Shown here piece after piece: positions 1 through 4,997 of a DNA stretch of 5,400 nt. The number at the start of each line of letters is the position of its first letter. The stretch's first letter is position 1. Source of the DNA: Patescibacteria group bacterium (lineage in GTDB: Bacteria; Patescibacteriota; Gracilibacteria; UBA1369; PNNO01). The notes beneath the pieces are model-generated. The model worked only from the letters and a program-made list of their open reading frames with translations. It did not search any database and was not told where the DNA came from. A program made the position numbers and the translations under genes. The DNA lies in NCBI GenBank assembly GCA_018821175.1, contig JAHJMX010000024.1, forward strand, positions 1 through 5,400. The letters run 5' to 3'.

Positions 1-369
1 CATCCCATCAGGGCAGCCAGCTGGGAATTCGCAAAGCCCAGATTCATGACTATAAATTGCGCCATCTAAACATCCACATCCATCTATTGAATTCCCATCA
101 TAGTACGCTGCGCCAAAAGCAAATTCACAATCTGCATCGCTATCCCATATGCAGTTCCCTGAGTCTGGATGTTCACTTTGTCCATCTGGACATTGATTTG
201 GAAGTTCGCACAGTCCAGATGTGTGACTATATACCGCTCCTTCAACGCAACCGCAACCATCTATTTCGTTACCATTATAATAAGCATCTCCAAAAACACT
301 TCTGCACGCAGCGTCACTTCCATAAATACATGTTCCAGCAGTTGGATGATGAATTTGACCATCTGGACA
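1..369 (-). repeat. 59-residue (177-bp) six-Cys tandem repeats
   Basis: Repeat 1 is encoded by 369-193 and repeat 2 by 192-16; repeat 3 begins at 15 and leaves the window. Repeats 1 and 2 match at 38 of 59 residues with no gaps. Cysteines lie at repeat positions 1, 14, 22, 39, 41 and 54 in both. Other shared landmarks are CPDGQ, AYY.GN, IDGCGC, YSH and SGLCE. The exact periodicity with about one third divergence suggests old internal duplications kept under structural constraint. Confidence 0.85.
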
Positions 370-561
370 TGGGGGTTCATCTGGAGTAACTGTTGTGCCA
401 CCAACCCATTGTCCACAAACTCCTGCATCTAAGTCACAATCTAGTTGGCAGAGGACGTCGTTTGCATCACAAGGCACAAATGTTTGAGCTGAAGCTGAGT
501 GAGTCGCATAGCCAAAAAGCACAACAAGGGTTGCGATCAGAGTTAGTATTTGTTTTTTCAT
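1..561 (-). CDS. Secreted cysteine-rich tandem-repeat protein (C-terminus beyond window)
   Basis: Reading the minus strand from ATG at 561-559 gives 187 open codons running off the window at base 1, so the C-terminus is missing. Residues 1-25 (start MKKQILTLIA, end HSASA) form a classic Sec signal peptide: a KK n-region, a hydrophobic core and an A-S-A type cleavage site before Gln26. A short linker with Cys31, 38, 42 and 49 follows. Then come 59-residue repeats beginning CPDG at residues 65 and 124, with a third beginning at 183. Each repeat has six Cys in identical places and a conserved IDGCGC core, which suggests disulfide-stabilised extracellular modules. No known family was recognised. 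The even spacing and the signal peptide point to export or surface display; binding or adhesion is only a guess. No Shine-Dalgarno sequence precedes the ATG. The in-frame signal peptide fixes the start. Confidence 0.85.
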   Translation of the reverse strand, partial: MKKQILTLIATLVVLFGYATHSASAQTFVPCDANDVLCQLDCDLDAGVCGQWVGGTTVTPDEPPCPDGQIHHPTAGTCIYGSDAACRSVFGDAYYNGNEIDGCGCVEGAVYSHTSGLCELPNQCPDGQSEHPDSGNCIWDSDADCEFAFGAAYYDGNSIDGCGCLDGAIYSHESGLCEFPAGCPDGM

Positions 562-590
562 AAAGAAGCATTATTAAAAGTTTCACAGAT

Positions 591-619
591 ATATTATCAG
601 ATATTTTTTTATTTATAAA
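591..619 (-). promoter_or_regulatory. Candidate promoter of the Cys-rich gene
   Basis: On the minus strand there is an extended -10 (TG-A-TAATAT; the hexamer covers 596-591), 17 bp downstream of a weak -35, TTTATA (619-614). Transcription would start near 584, giving a short leader of about 23 nt without an SD. The region is very A+T-rich, so chance matches are easy. The position between the upstream gene's terminator and the start codon supports it. Confidence 0.35.
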
Positions 620-633
620 AGTTGGATTATCAA

Positions 634-685
634 TATATAAAAAAAGCCCCGGCACGTATGGTTTACAAACGTGTGTTCCCGGGGG
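634..685 (-). terminator. Rho-independent terminator after the 177-aa gene
   Basis: In minus-strand RNA, CCGGGG-type bases at 684-679 pair with 652-647, and an inner ACGTG/CACGT stem (673-669 with 657-653) is separated by a 5-nt bulge. A run of seven U follows (645-639). The GC-rich stem plus U-tract lies about 35 nt past the TAA stop at 722-720, so it fits as that gene's terminator. Confidence 0.8.
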
Positions 686-719
686 AAGTGATCCTGATAG
701 GATCGATTCGTTGAAGCTA

Positions 720-1253
720 TTATGCGGCAATCATAAGCCTGTGAGATATGAGTTTTTGCGCTTTTTTGAGCACTTCTATAAAATCTATATCTCGTTGTGG
801 GCCTTGAATGACATCGTAGTCGAAGATTGTTTCTAGCGCCGTTTCCTGAGGGAAAATGTCTCCATCAGATCTTCTGAGAGAGCCTTTGAATAACTCATCT
901 CCGTTGAGCAATAGGATTGCTATTGTTTCATCGTCTTCTGTTGGGGTGAATCCTTTCCAATATCCTGAAACGAAAGTAAGCTCTGGATATTGGTCAGGGG
1001 CTATCTCATTGAGAGTCTCAACGAACATCCCTATTGCTTTGGTGTCGAGCGCGCTTGGATCTCCAGTAAAAGCATATCCATGCGGCAAGTGTGTTTGCAG
1101 TGTGTACTCTGCCCCCATTTTCCCATGCATATTATTTTTTTTGACTTTTACAAGAATTTTAATCTGTAGGCGTGGAACGCCATATGCTGTGGAGGGTGGT
1201 GTGATCCCGACGTAAATTGTTTTCCCAATTTTGTGTTGTGGTAACAATTGCAT
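720..1253 (-). CDS. Orphan 177-aa protein P1, short member of a paralogous pair
   Basis: This complete gene starts at ATG 1253 and stops with TAA at 722-720. The start is decided by a strong SD (AAAGGAGA at 1268-1261, 7 nt away). The protein has no signal peptide or membrane segment and is probably cytosolic. I recognise no family. The predicted pattern is strand-rich: KTIYVGI (11-17), LQIKILVKVK (29-38), LTFVSGYW (92-99) and IAILLLNG (111-118), with a C-terminal helix around 157-170. Most of it aligns with the neighbouring 324-aa P2: IYxGI near the N-terminus, a K-V...HG motif (36-44), TFVSGYW against VFVLGFW, ILLLNG against IVVFNG, and a Q-K-L ending helix. It is transcribed from its own promoter with a long leader and its own terminator. 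The function is unknown. The shared [YF]W and NG motifs look like fold-core residues, not an obvious catalytic set. Confidence 0.85.
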   Translation of the reverse strand: MQLLPQHKIGKTIYVGITPPSTAYGVPRLQIKILVKVKKNNMHGKMGAEYTLQTHLPHGYAFTGDPSALDTKAIGMFVETLNEIAPDQYPELTFVSGYWKGFTPTEDDETIAILLLNGDELFKGSLRRSDGDIFPQETALETIFDYDVIQGPQRDIDFIEVLKKAQKLISHRLMIAA

Positions 1254-1436
1254 GATACGATCTCCTTTTGGCTTTTCGCCATGTTTGAATTGGTGATTTT
1301 TAACTAGAAAACAAAAAACTTAGTACGATTTTTCAAATAACTGAATAACGAAGACTAGCTTTCGCTTTGTCTCCTCAAAGGGCATTTGTCGTAAAATTAT
1401 TTTTGAGCGCTTTGGGCTGGCAAAGACAGCTAGATC
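1254..1436 (-). promoter_or_regulatory. Long structured 5' leader of the P1 gene
   Basis: This untranslated stretch of about 183 nt lies between the predicted transcription start and the ATG. In RNA order it holds a GCTG/CAGC hairpin (1430-1416, 7-nt loop), the block CCCAAAGCGCTC (1416-1405), GACAAAT and TGCCCTTT, a small stem closed by a GAAA tetraloop (1372-1352), ATTCAGTT (1347-1340), TTCAAACA (1289-1282), a TGGC/GCCA hairpin (1281-1269) and the SD. Each of these except the GAAA stem has a counterpart in the leader of the next gene upstream. A possible 21-codon upstream reading frame (1385-1320) has no SD. The shared parts suggest a cis-regulatory RNA or a regulator-binding leader; the ligand or regulator is unknown. 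Confidence 0.55.
1261..1281 (-). promoter_or_regulatory. Ribosome-binding site abutted by a hairpin (P1)
   Basis: AAAGGAGA (1268-1261) sits 7 nt before ATG 1253. A 4-bp TGGC/GCCA stem with a GAAAA loop (1281-1269) ends exactly where the SD begins. The same geometry occurs before P2 with a different stem sequence, so the hairpin may tune ribosome access. Confidence 0.6.
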
Positions 1437-1442
1437 GCGGAG

Positions 1443-1471
1443 AAAATACATCAATTTTTTACGCAAGTCAA
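1443..1471 (-). promoter_or_regulatory. Sigma70-type promoter of the P1 gene
   Basis: The minus strand carries -35 TTGACT (1471-1466), a 17-bp spacer and -10 TATTTT (1448-1443). The predicted start is near 1436. The neighbouring P2 unit has the same -35 hexamer and spacer length, followed by the same TCTCCGC element, which greatly strengthens this weak-looking -10. Bases 1472-1533, upstream, show nothing else. Confidence 0.6.
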
Positions 1472-1533
1472 AGAATTTAATTATGTCAAATATTACGACG
1501 GTGCTTTGATCGCAGATTGTGCATGAATTTTTG

Positions 1534-1574
1534 TAAATAAAAATACCGGAACGCGTTTGCCTGCGCGTTCCGGT
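1534..1574 (-). terminator. Rho-independent terminator after the P2 gene
   Basis: A perfect 11-bp stem pairs ACCGGAACGCG (1574-1564 on the minus strand) with its complement at 1555-1545 around an 8-nt loop. It is followed by a U-rich tail (1544-1534, ATTTTTATTT). It lies 27 nt beyond the TAG stop of the 324-aa gene and separates it from the P1 promoter, so the two genes are separate transcription units. Confidence 0.9.
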
Positions 1575-1601
1575 GGAGAAAGCTGCTTGGGCACATTTGT
1601 G

Positions 1602-2576
1602 CTATTTTGCAGCTTGAAGTTGCTTGTTCAGTTTTTGGTGTGCAGCGTTGAAGGCATGCACGTGTCTACTTTCGCCAGGGAGTTCGAAGCTTTTATCAAT
1701 CTCCTTATACCCAGTATCTTTCGTAAAACGGTAATTAGCCATTTGGCGTATTACTCCACGGTGGTTACTCCCGTTGAATACTACGATCCCAAGCTGACGA
1801 TTTTCGTAATCGTTTTTTGGGGTTTCGATTGCGTTCCAGAATCCTAAGACGAAAACCGTGTTGGTCTCGTCGAAGTCACCGTTCGTGGTCTCGCTGATGA
1901 GAGGCGCTAGAATGTCGAAATACGTAGCGTATTCGATATCCTGTTCTTGTCCAAGGAATTTAATGTCTTCTTTGAACGTGAAATCAATGTACATGGATTC
2001 GCGGGCTACAATGCTTCCATGTGTTCCCCACCTTGCGAATACCTTGAGCTTGAATGCCTTCTCGGAGTGGAGGAGGTTGTGGTGTTGATATGTAGACTTG
2101 AATGCCTCCAAAAGCGGCACGAGTTTATCTGTACATTCAAGCACAAGTTGGGAATGGAACTCATGTCTCGTTTCCAAGCTACCGACATAATCAATCTCTC
2201 TTTTGAGAGACTTCAGCGCATCGCCAAGTGTCGATGCGTTTCTCTGAATTTGCTGTAGGAACACTGATTTATCATCAGTTAATTTTGTCAGCATGTACAG
2301 CATACGTCCATTTTCGTTACTCAGCTGGTTAATTTTGGCTTTGAACGTTGTGACGTTATCTTTGGCGTCCAAAGTGGCAGCCATTTTGAAGATGTTCTCG
2401 GCCATAACTTCTATCAAGGTGTGTGGGATAGCCATATCGAATTTGCTTATGCCCGCGTAGATGTGCGGCTTTGCCGGATCAAAGTTGTGCGGTGTAATTT
2501 GCCGCAGAACTTTTTCTTCGGTGGTTTTGGTCGAGGGGGCTTCGGTTACGGTGGAGGGGGTGGTGGTTCCTGTCAT
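1602..2576 (-). CDS. Orphan 324-aa protein P2 with helical insertion, paralogue of P1
   Basis: This complete gene starts at ATG 2576 and stops with TAG at 1604-1602. An AAAGGAGA SD (2590-2583) lies 6 nt before the ATG. Residues 1-22 are Thr/Pro/Ser/Glu-rich and probably disordered, with no signal peptide. Residues 38-55 (HIYAGI then IPHTLIEV) resemble P1 residues 12-32. Residues about 61-172 are predicted mostly helical, with heptad-like stretches (for example 75-130), and have no match in P1. Residues about 174-318 again follow P1: KLKV...THG (176-187), VFVLGFW (241-247), IVVFNG (264-269), a G-V-I-R segment (274-277) and a C-terminal helix with QKL (314-316). I recognise no family and infer a soluble cytosolic protein. 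It is read from its own promoter and leader, divergently from the SLH-CAP gene. Confidence 0.85.
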   Translation of the reverse strand: MTGTTTPSTVTEAPSTKTTEEKVLRQITPHNFDPAKPHIYAGISKFDMAIPHTLIEVMAENIFKMAATLDAKDNVTTFKAKINQLSNENGRMLYMLTKLTDDKSVFLQQIQRNASTLGDALKSLKREIDYVGSLETRHEFHSQLVLECTDKLVPLLEAFKSTYQHHNLLHSEKAFKLKVFARWGTHGSIVARESMYIDFTFKEDIKFLGQEQDIEYATYFDILAPLISETTNGDFDETNTVFVLGFWNAIETPKNDYENRQLGIVVFNGSNHRGVIRQMANYRFTKDTGYKEIDKSFELPGESRHVHAFNAAHQKLNKQLQAAK

Positions 2577-2582
2577 GTGTTC

Positions 2583-2606
2583 TCTCCTTTGCCGTTATGT
2601 TACGGC
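2583..2606 (-). promoter_or_regulatory. Ribosome-binding site abutted by a hairpin (P2)
   Basis: AAAGGAGA (2590-2583) lies 6 nt before ATG 2576. A 5-bp GCCGT/ACGGC stem with a 6-nt loop (2606-2591) ends at the base next to the SD, the same arrangement as in P1. Confidence 0.6.
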
Positions 2607-2607
2607 G

Positions 2608-2653
2608 TGTTTGAAAAAGTGTTTGAAAAATATAGACAAAATTGTTTGAAAAA
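2608..2653. repeat. Three exact copies of TGTTTGAAAAA
   Basis: The 11-mer occurs at 2608-2618, 2620-2630 and 2643-2653 on the plus strand, so as TTTTTCAAACA in the P2 leader RNA. Starts are 12 and 23 bases apart, close to one and two helical turns. The P1 leader keeps only the 8-base core TGTTTGAA at 1282-1289, in the same place beside the SD hairpin. These could be sites for a regulator or simple slippage-type repeats. Confidence 0.7.
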
Positions 2654-2772
2654 CTGAATTTTAAAGGGCAACTTAACAATTCTCATTAGCCGATTTGTCA
2701 TCTCCAAAATTCTCAAAATAAAAGATTATAGAGCGCTTTGGGATGGCCAAGTACGAGCCATGTGAGAAGCGG

Positions 2773-2801
2773 AGATTACCTGAACTTTATATGTGAGTCA
2801 A
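2773..2801 (-). promoter_or_regulatory. Sigma70-type promoter of the P2 gene
   Basis: The minus strand carries -35 TTGACT (2801-2796), a 17-bp spacer and -10 TAATCT (2778-2773). The predicted start is near 2766. The -35 box and spacing match the P1 promoter, and the downstream TCTCCGC (2775-2769) is shared. Confidence 0.6.
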
Positions 2802-2887
2802 AAAAATGCGTTACGAAAAATCCAATAATGTTGCATAATCATCAAATTGTGGTCTAGGGTAGGATTTTTTTGTGATAGAATTGTATC

Positions 2888-2909
2888 TCACGCGTTATAA
2901 ATAACGTGA
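2888..2909 (+). promoter_or_regulatory. Dyad over a candidate -10 of the SLH-CAP gene
   Basis: TCAC-GC-GTTA-TAAA-TAAC-GTGA is an interrupted inverted repeat whose centre contains TATAAA (2896-2901), a possible -10 box. The best -35 candidate, TTGTGA (2870-2875), is 20 bp away and weak. If used, the mRNA leader would be only about 17 nt. The dyad could be an operator. No clear signal was seen in 2802-2869. Confidence 0.3.
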
Positions 2910-2924
2910 TTTAACAAAAATTGA

Positions 2925-4199
2925 ATGGATAAAAAAGCGATCTCAACTTTATTTGCATTGTTTGCTGGAATTATTTTGTTTACTTATATTCTAGTTGCGA
3001 CTCCTATGCCGACCACTGATCTTGCTGCAAGTATTGTTGTTCAAACTTTTACTGCAGAAGCTGCTACTAGCGATGTTGACATTGAAGTTGAAGAAGAGAT
3101 TTTGATGCCATCTTATTCCGATGTCGCTGAAGGTTATCCTTACTTTGAAGCGATTGAATATATTACACAAAATGGCATAGTAGAAGGCTATGCAGATGGC
3201 ACATATAAGCCTAATGCGCAGATTAATCGTGCTGAATTTACGAAGATTTTAGTTGAAGCAAAGCTGGGGTTGAACCCAATTTCGTATGCAAGTGATTGTT
3301 TTAATGATTTTGATTCATCTCAGTGGTATGCGTCTTATGTTTGTTATGCGAAATCGAATGGGATTATTGAAGGATATCCAGATGGAAGTTTTGGTCCAGC
3401 TAATGACATCAATGTTGCGGAAGCGGCTAAAATTCTAGTGAATGTTTTTGAAATTGAGCAAATAGATCCAATTGGAACTGATTGGTATAGTGTTTATATC
3501 GAAACGATGGGAAGTAACGCTTATTTACCACCTTCTTTTGAATATATCAATGATCAGGTGACTCGCGGAGAAATGGCAGAGATGATTTGGCGTGTAATGG
3601 AGGAGCAACATGGTTTTGTCTCTGCGATAAATTTACAGAATTCACCTTGTACCCAGCTTGGAGAGGATATACCAGCTAATGTTGATATGGGTAGGGTAAG
3701 AGCGACATGGCTTGATTGGTATAATGATGTTAGGGCAGACCTTGATTTGGCTCCGTATATTTATAATGACCAGTTAAACAGGACTGCCATAATTTGGAGT
3801 GAGCTTGCCGAAGATCGTGGTTATATTGATCATAAAAGGCCTGGATATACAGCTTATTATGATTATTATGGGATTTTAAATTGGTTTGAAAATCTTGGAA
3901 TCAGCTTTGAGGCGCAAGGGGGGTACACTTATGTTGAAAATATCGCTTGGGAGATGTATTACTGCAAAGATACCGAACCAGATTGTACTGATGCGATGAT
4001 CAATTCAATCCGAAAAGGTTTCAACTTTTTTGTGTCAGAAAAGGGGACATCATATACAGCTCATTATGACAGTATTATTAATCCAGCTTTCAAGGAAATT
4101 GGCCTTGGGATCGCAGTTGATCCTACCAAGAATAAATATTATTTAACAGTACATTACGCTACAAAGATTTCTTCAGACCCAATTAGGATTTGTGATTAG
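2925..4199 (+). CDS. Exported SLH-repeat protein with C-terminal CAP/SCP domain
   Basis: The 424-residue protein starts with MDKK and a hydrophobic segment (about 7-26), either a signal peptide (possible cleavage near TAEA, 43-46) or a membrane anchor. SLH motifs follow: repeat 1 at about 64-112 with EGYADGTYKP (87-96), repeat 2 at about 125-175 with EGYPDGSFGP (149-158), and a degenerate repeat 3 at about 185-228 with TRGEMAEMIWR. SLH domains are known to bind secondary cell-wall polymers. Residues about 257-412 form a CAP (SCP/PR-1, YkwD-like) domain: His303 in IDHKRP, Glu338 in ENIAW, and His380 with HYDSIINPAFKEIGLGIA-type signature residues 380-397. The usual CAP His/Glu pocket residues are therefore present. 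Cys347 and Cys354 may pair in an insertion. A cell-surface role is likely; the substrate is unknown. No SD precedes the ATG; the signal sequence supports this start. Confidence 0.92.
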   Translation: MDKKAISTLFALFAGIILFTYILVATPMPTTDLAASIVVQTFTAEAATSDVDIEVEEEILMPSYSDVAEGYPYFEAIEYITQNGIVEGYADGTYKPNAQINRAEFTKILVEAKLGLNPISYASDCFNDFDSSQWYASYVCYAKSNGIIEGYPDGSFGPANDINVAEAAKILVNVFEIEQIDPIGTDWYSVYIETMGSNAYLPPSFEYINDQVTRGEMAEMIWRVMEEQHGFVSAINLQNSPCTQLGEDIPANVDMGRVRATWLDWYNDVRADLDLAPYIYNDQLNRTAIIWSELAEDRGYIDHKRPGYTAYYDYYGILNWFENLGISFEAQGGYTYVENIAWEMYYCKDTEPDCTDAMINSIRKGFNFFVSEKGTSYTAHYDSIINPAFKEIGLGIAVDPTKNKYYLTVHYATKISSDPIRICD

Positions 4200-4924
4200 T
4201 TAAGGTAATGCGTAATTTTATTAATGTGATTGTTCAATTCTTGTAACGCCTTGATTAAACTATCTTTTTTACCAAAATCTAAATGTTCCAAAATTAGATT
4301 TCCTGCATTAGGAAGGTTTGCTTGCACACAAGAATTCCGATGGTCTTCCCAATGATCATCTATTAATGCGTGGACATTATGTAATGTTGGTATTTTTGCG
4401 CGTTCATCTATTATTTTGCTTTCTTTAAAATCTGGCTGCTTGGATGATGATATTAAATGATATATTTTTTGCATTGTGCTACTACTTTTTCTTGTATGTG
4501 GAATTTTTTTTTCATTTAGTAAATTGATATTGTCTTCACGTGCAATTAATCTCATGCCTTTAGGAACTTCTAAGTTTTTATTCTTCATAAGATACGTTGC
4601 ATATATTTGTTCTGCAGATGTCCAAATAATCACTTCTGCTTTTTCAGGAAGGCTTTCATTTAAAGAATCATGTAATTCTCGCAAAACATAATTGGCATAT
4701 GGCATGGCAGTTTTCTGTTCTGGATTAATCAAAACACCTTCAAGGTCAAGTGCGATTCTGAATTTATCTATTCCAAGAGATTGTAGGTTCAACTTTATGA
4801 TTTTTTCTTGTATTTCACTAATTATTTGAGAAATATTTTGTTTTAACAAATCAACAGTATCTTCCCTTTGTTCATTATTAATTTCGCTTAAATGAAGGGC
4901 TTTAATTTCAGATGTATTTTGCAA
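4196..4924 (-). CDS. HAD-superfamily protein resembling FCP1/NIF-type phosphatases
   Basis: The 242-residue frame stops with TAA at 4198-4196, overlapping the TAG of the convergent SLH-CAP gene by bases. Residues about 17-50 look like a coiled-coil helix. HAD motif I is IALDLEGVLINP (57-68): nucleophile Asp60 is present, but the usual second Asp (D+2, the general acid) is Glu62. Motif II is VIIWTSA (98-104, Thr102) followed by YA, typical of the FCP1/NIF subgroup. Motif IV is LIDDHWED (188-194, Asp189/Asp190). The motif III lysine cannot be assigned with confidence. The family removes phosphate from proteins or small molecules; here activity is uncertain because of Glu62. The start is unsettled: the frame has no ATG before residue 74, an in-frame stop lies two codons before TTG 4924, and no SD is seen. 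TTG is the most likely start. It lies 73 nt downstream of the receiver gene and may share its transcript. Confidence 0.75.
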   Translation of the reverse strand: MQNTSEIKALHLSEINNEQREDTVDLLKQNISQIISEIQEKIIKLNLQSLGIDKFRIALDLEGVLINPEQKTAMPYANYVLRELHDSLNESLPEKAEVIIWTSAEQIYATYLMKNKNLEVPKGMRLIAREDNINLLNEKKIPHTRKSSSTMQKIYHLISSSKQPDFKESKIIDERAKIPTLHNVHALIDDHWEDHRNSCVQANLPNAGNLILEHLDFGKKDSLIKALQELNNHINKITHYLN

Positions 4925-4997
4925 AAATTAACATCAAGAATAAAAATGGCACAGACTAAATCTACATCAAATATTGGAGATGTGTCAATTTGGTTGA

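Larger units (their letters stand above)
2577..2766 (-). promoter_or_regulatory. Long structured 5' leader of the P2 gene
   Basis: This leader of about 190 nt parallels that of P1. RNA order: an ATGGC/GCCAT hairpin (2761-2743, 9-nt loop), the invariant CCCAAAGCGCTC (2742-2731), GACAAAT, TGCCCTTT, ATTCAGTT, three TTTTTCAAACA copies, a GCCGT/ACGGC hairpin (2606-2591) and the SD. The two proximal hairpins differ in sequence from those of P1 but keep pairing and position, which looks like covariation. A possible 33-codon upstream frame (2701-2600) ends inside the last hairpin. Regulation by a protein or small molecule acting on this RNA is inferred, not shown. Confidence 0.55.

Noticed and set aside
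57..432. Plus-strand open frames over the Cys-rich gene
   Set aside because: They are antisense to a minus-strand frame with a signal peptide and exact six-Cys repeats; their His/Leu-rich content is a by-product of that repeat.
467..730. Minus-strand 87-codon frame
   Set aside because: It runs through the P1 terminator and overlaps the signal-peptide end of the Cys-rich gene in another frame, with no SD or domain.
856..1215. Plus-strand 119-codon frame opposite P1
   Set aside because: Antisense shadow with no SD. The opposite frame has a promoter, SD, terminator and a paralogue.
1557..2258. Several plus-strand frames opposite P2
   Set aside because: No ribosome-binding sites or recognisable motifs; the first begins inside the P2 terminator stem.
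2530..2570. G-rich tract as a possible G-quadruplex
   Set aside because: Only two runs of three or more G; the rest are GG pairs within Thr/Pro codons on the other strand.
2421..2657. Plus-strand Gly-rich frame (GGFGRGGFGYGGGGGG)
   Set aside because: It looks like a glycine-rich RNA-binding tail, but it is the antisense of the Thr/Pro-rich codons at the start of P2.
4476..4691. Plus-strand 71-codon frame
   Set aside because: Antisense to the HAD motifs, without an SD or domain.
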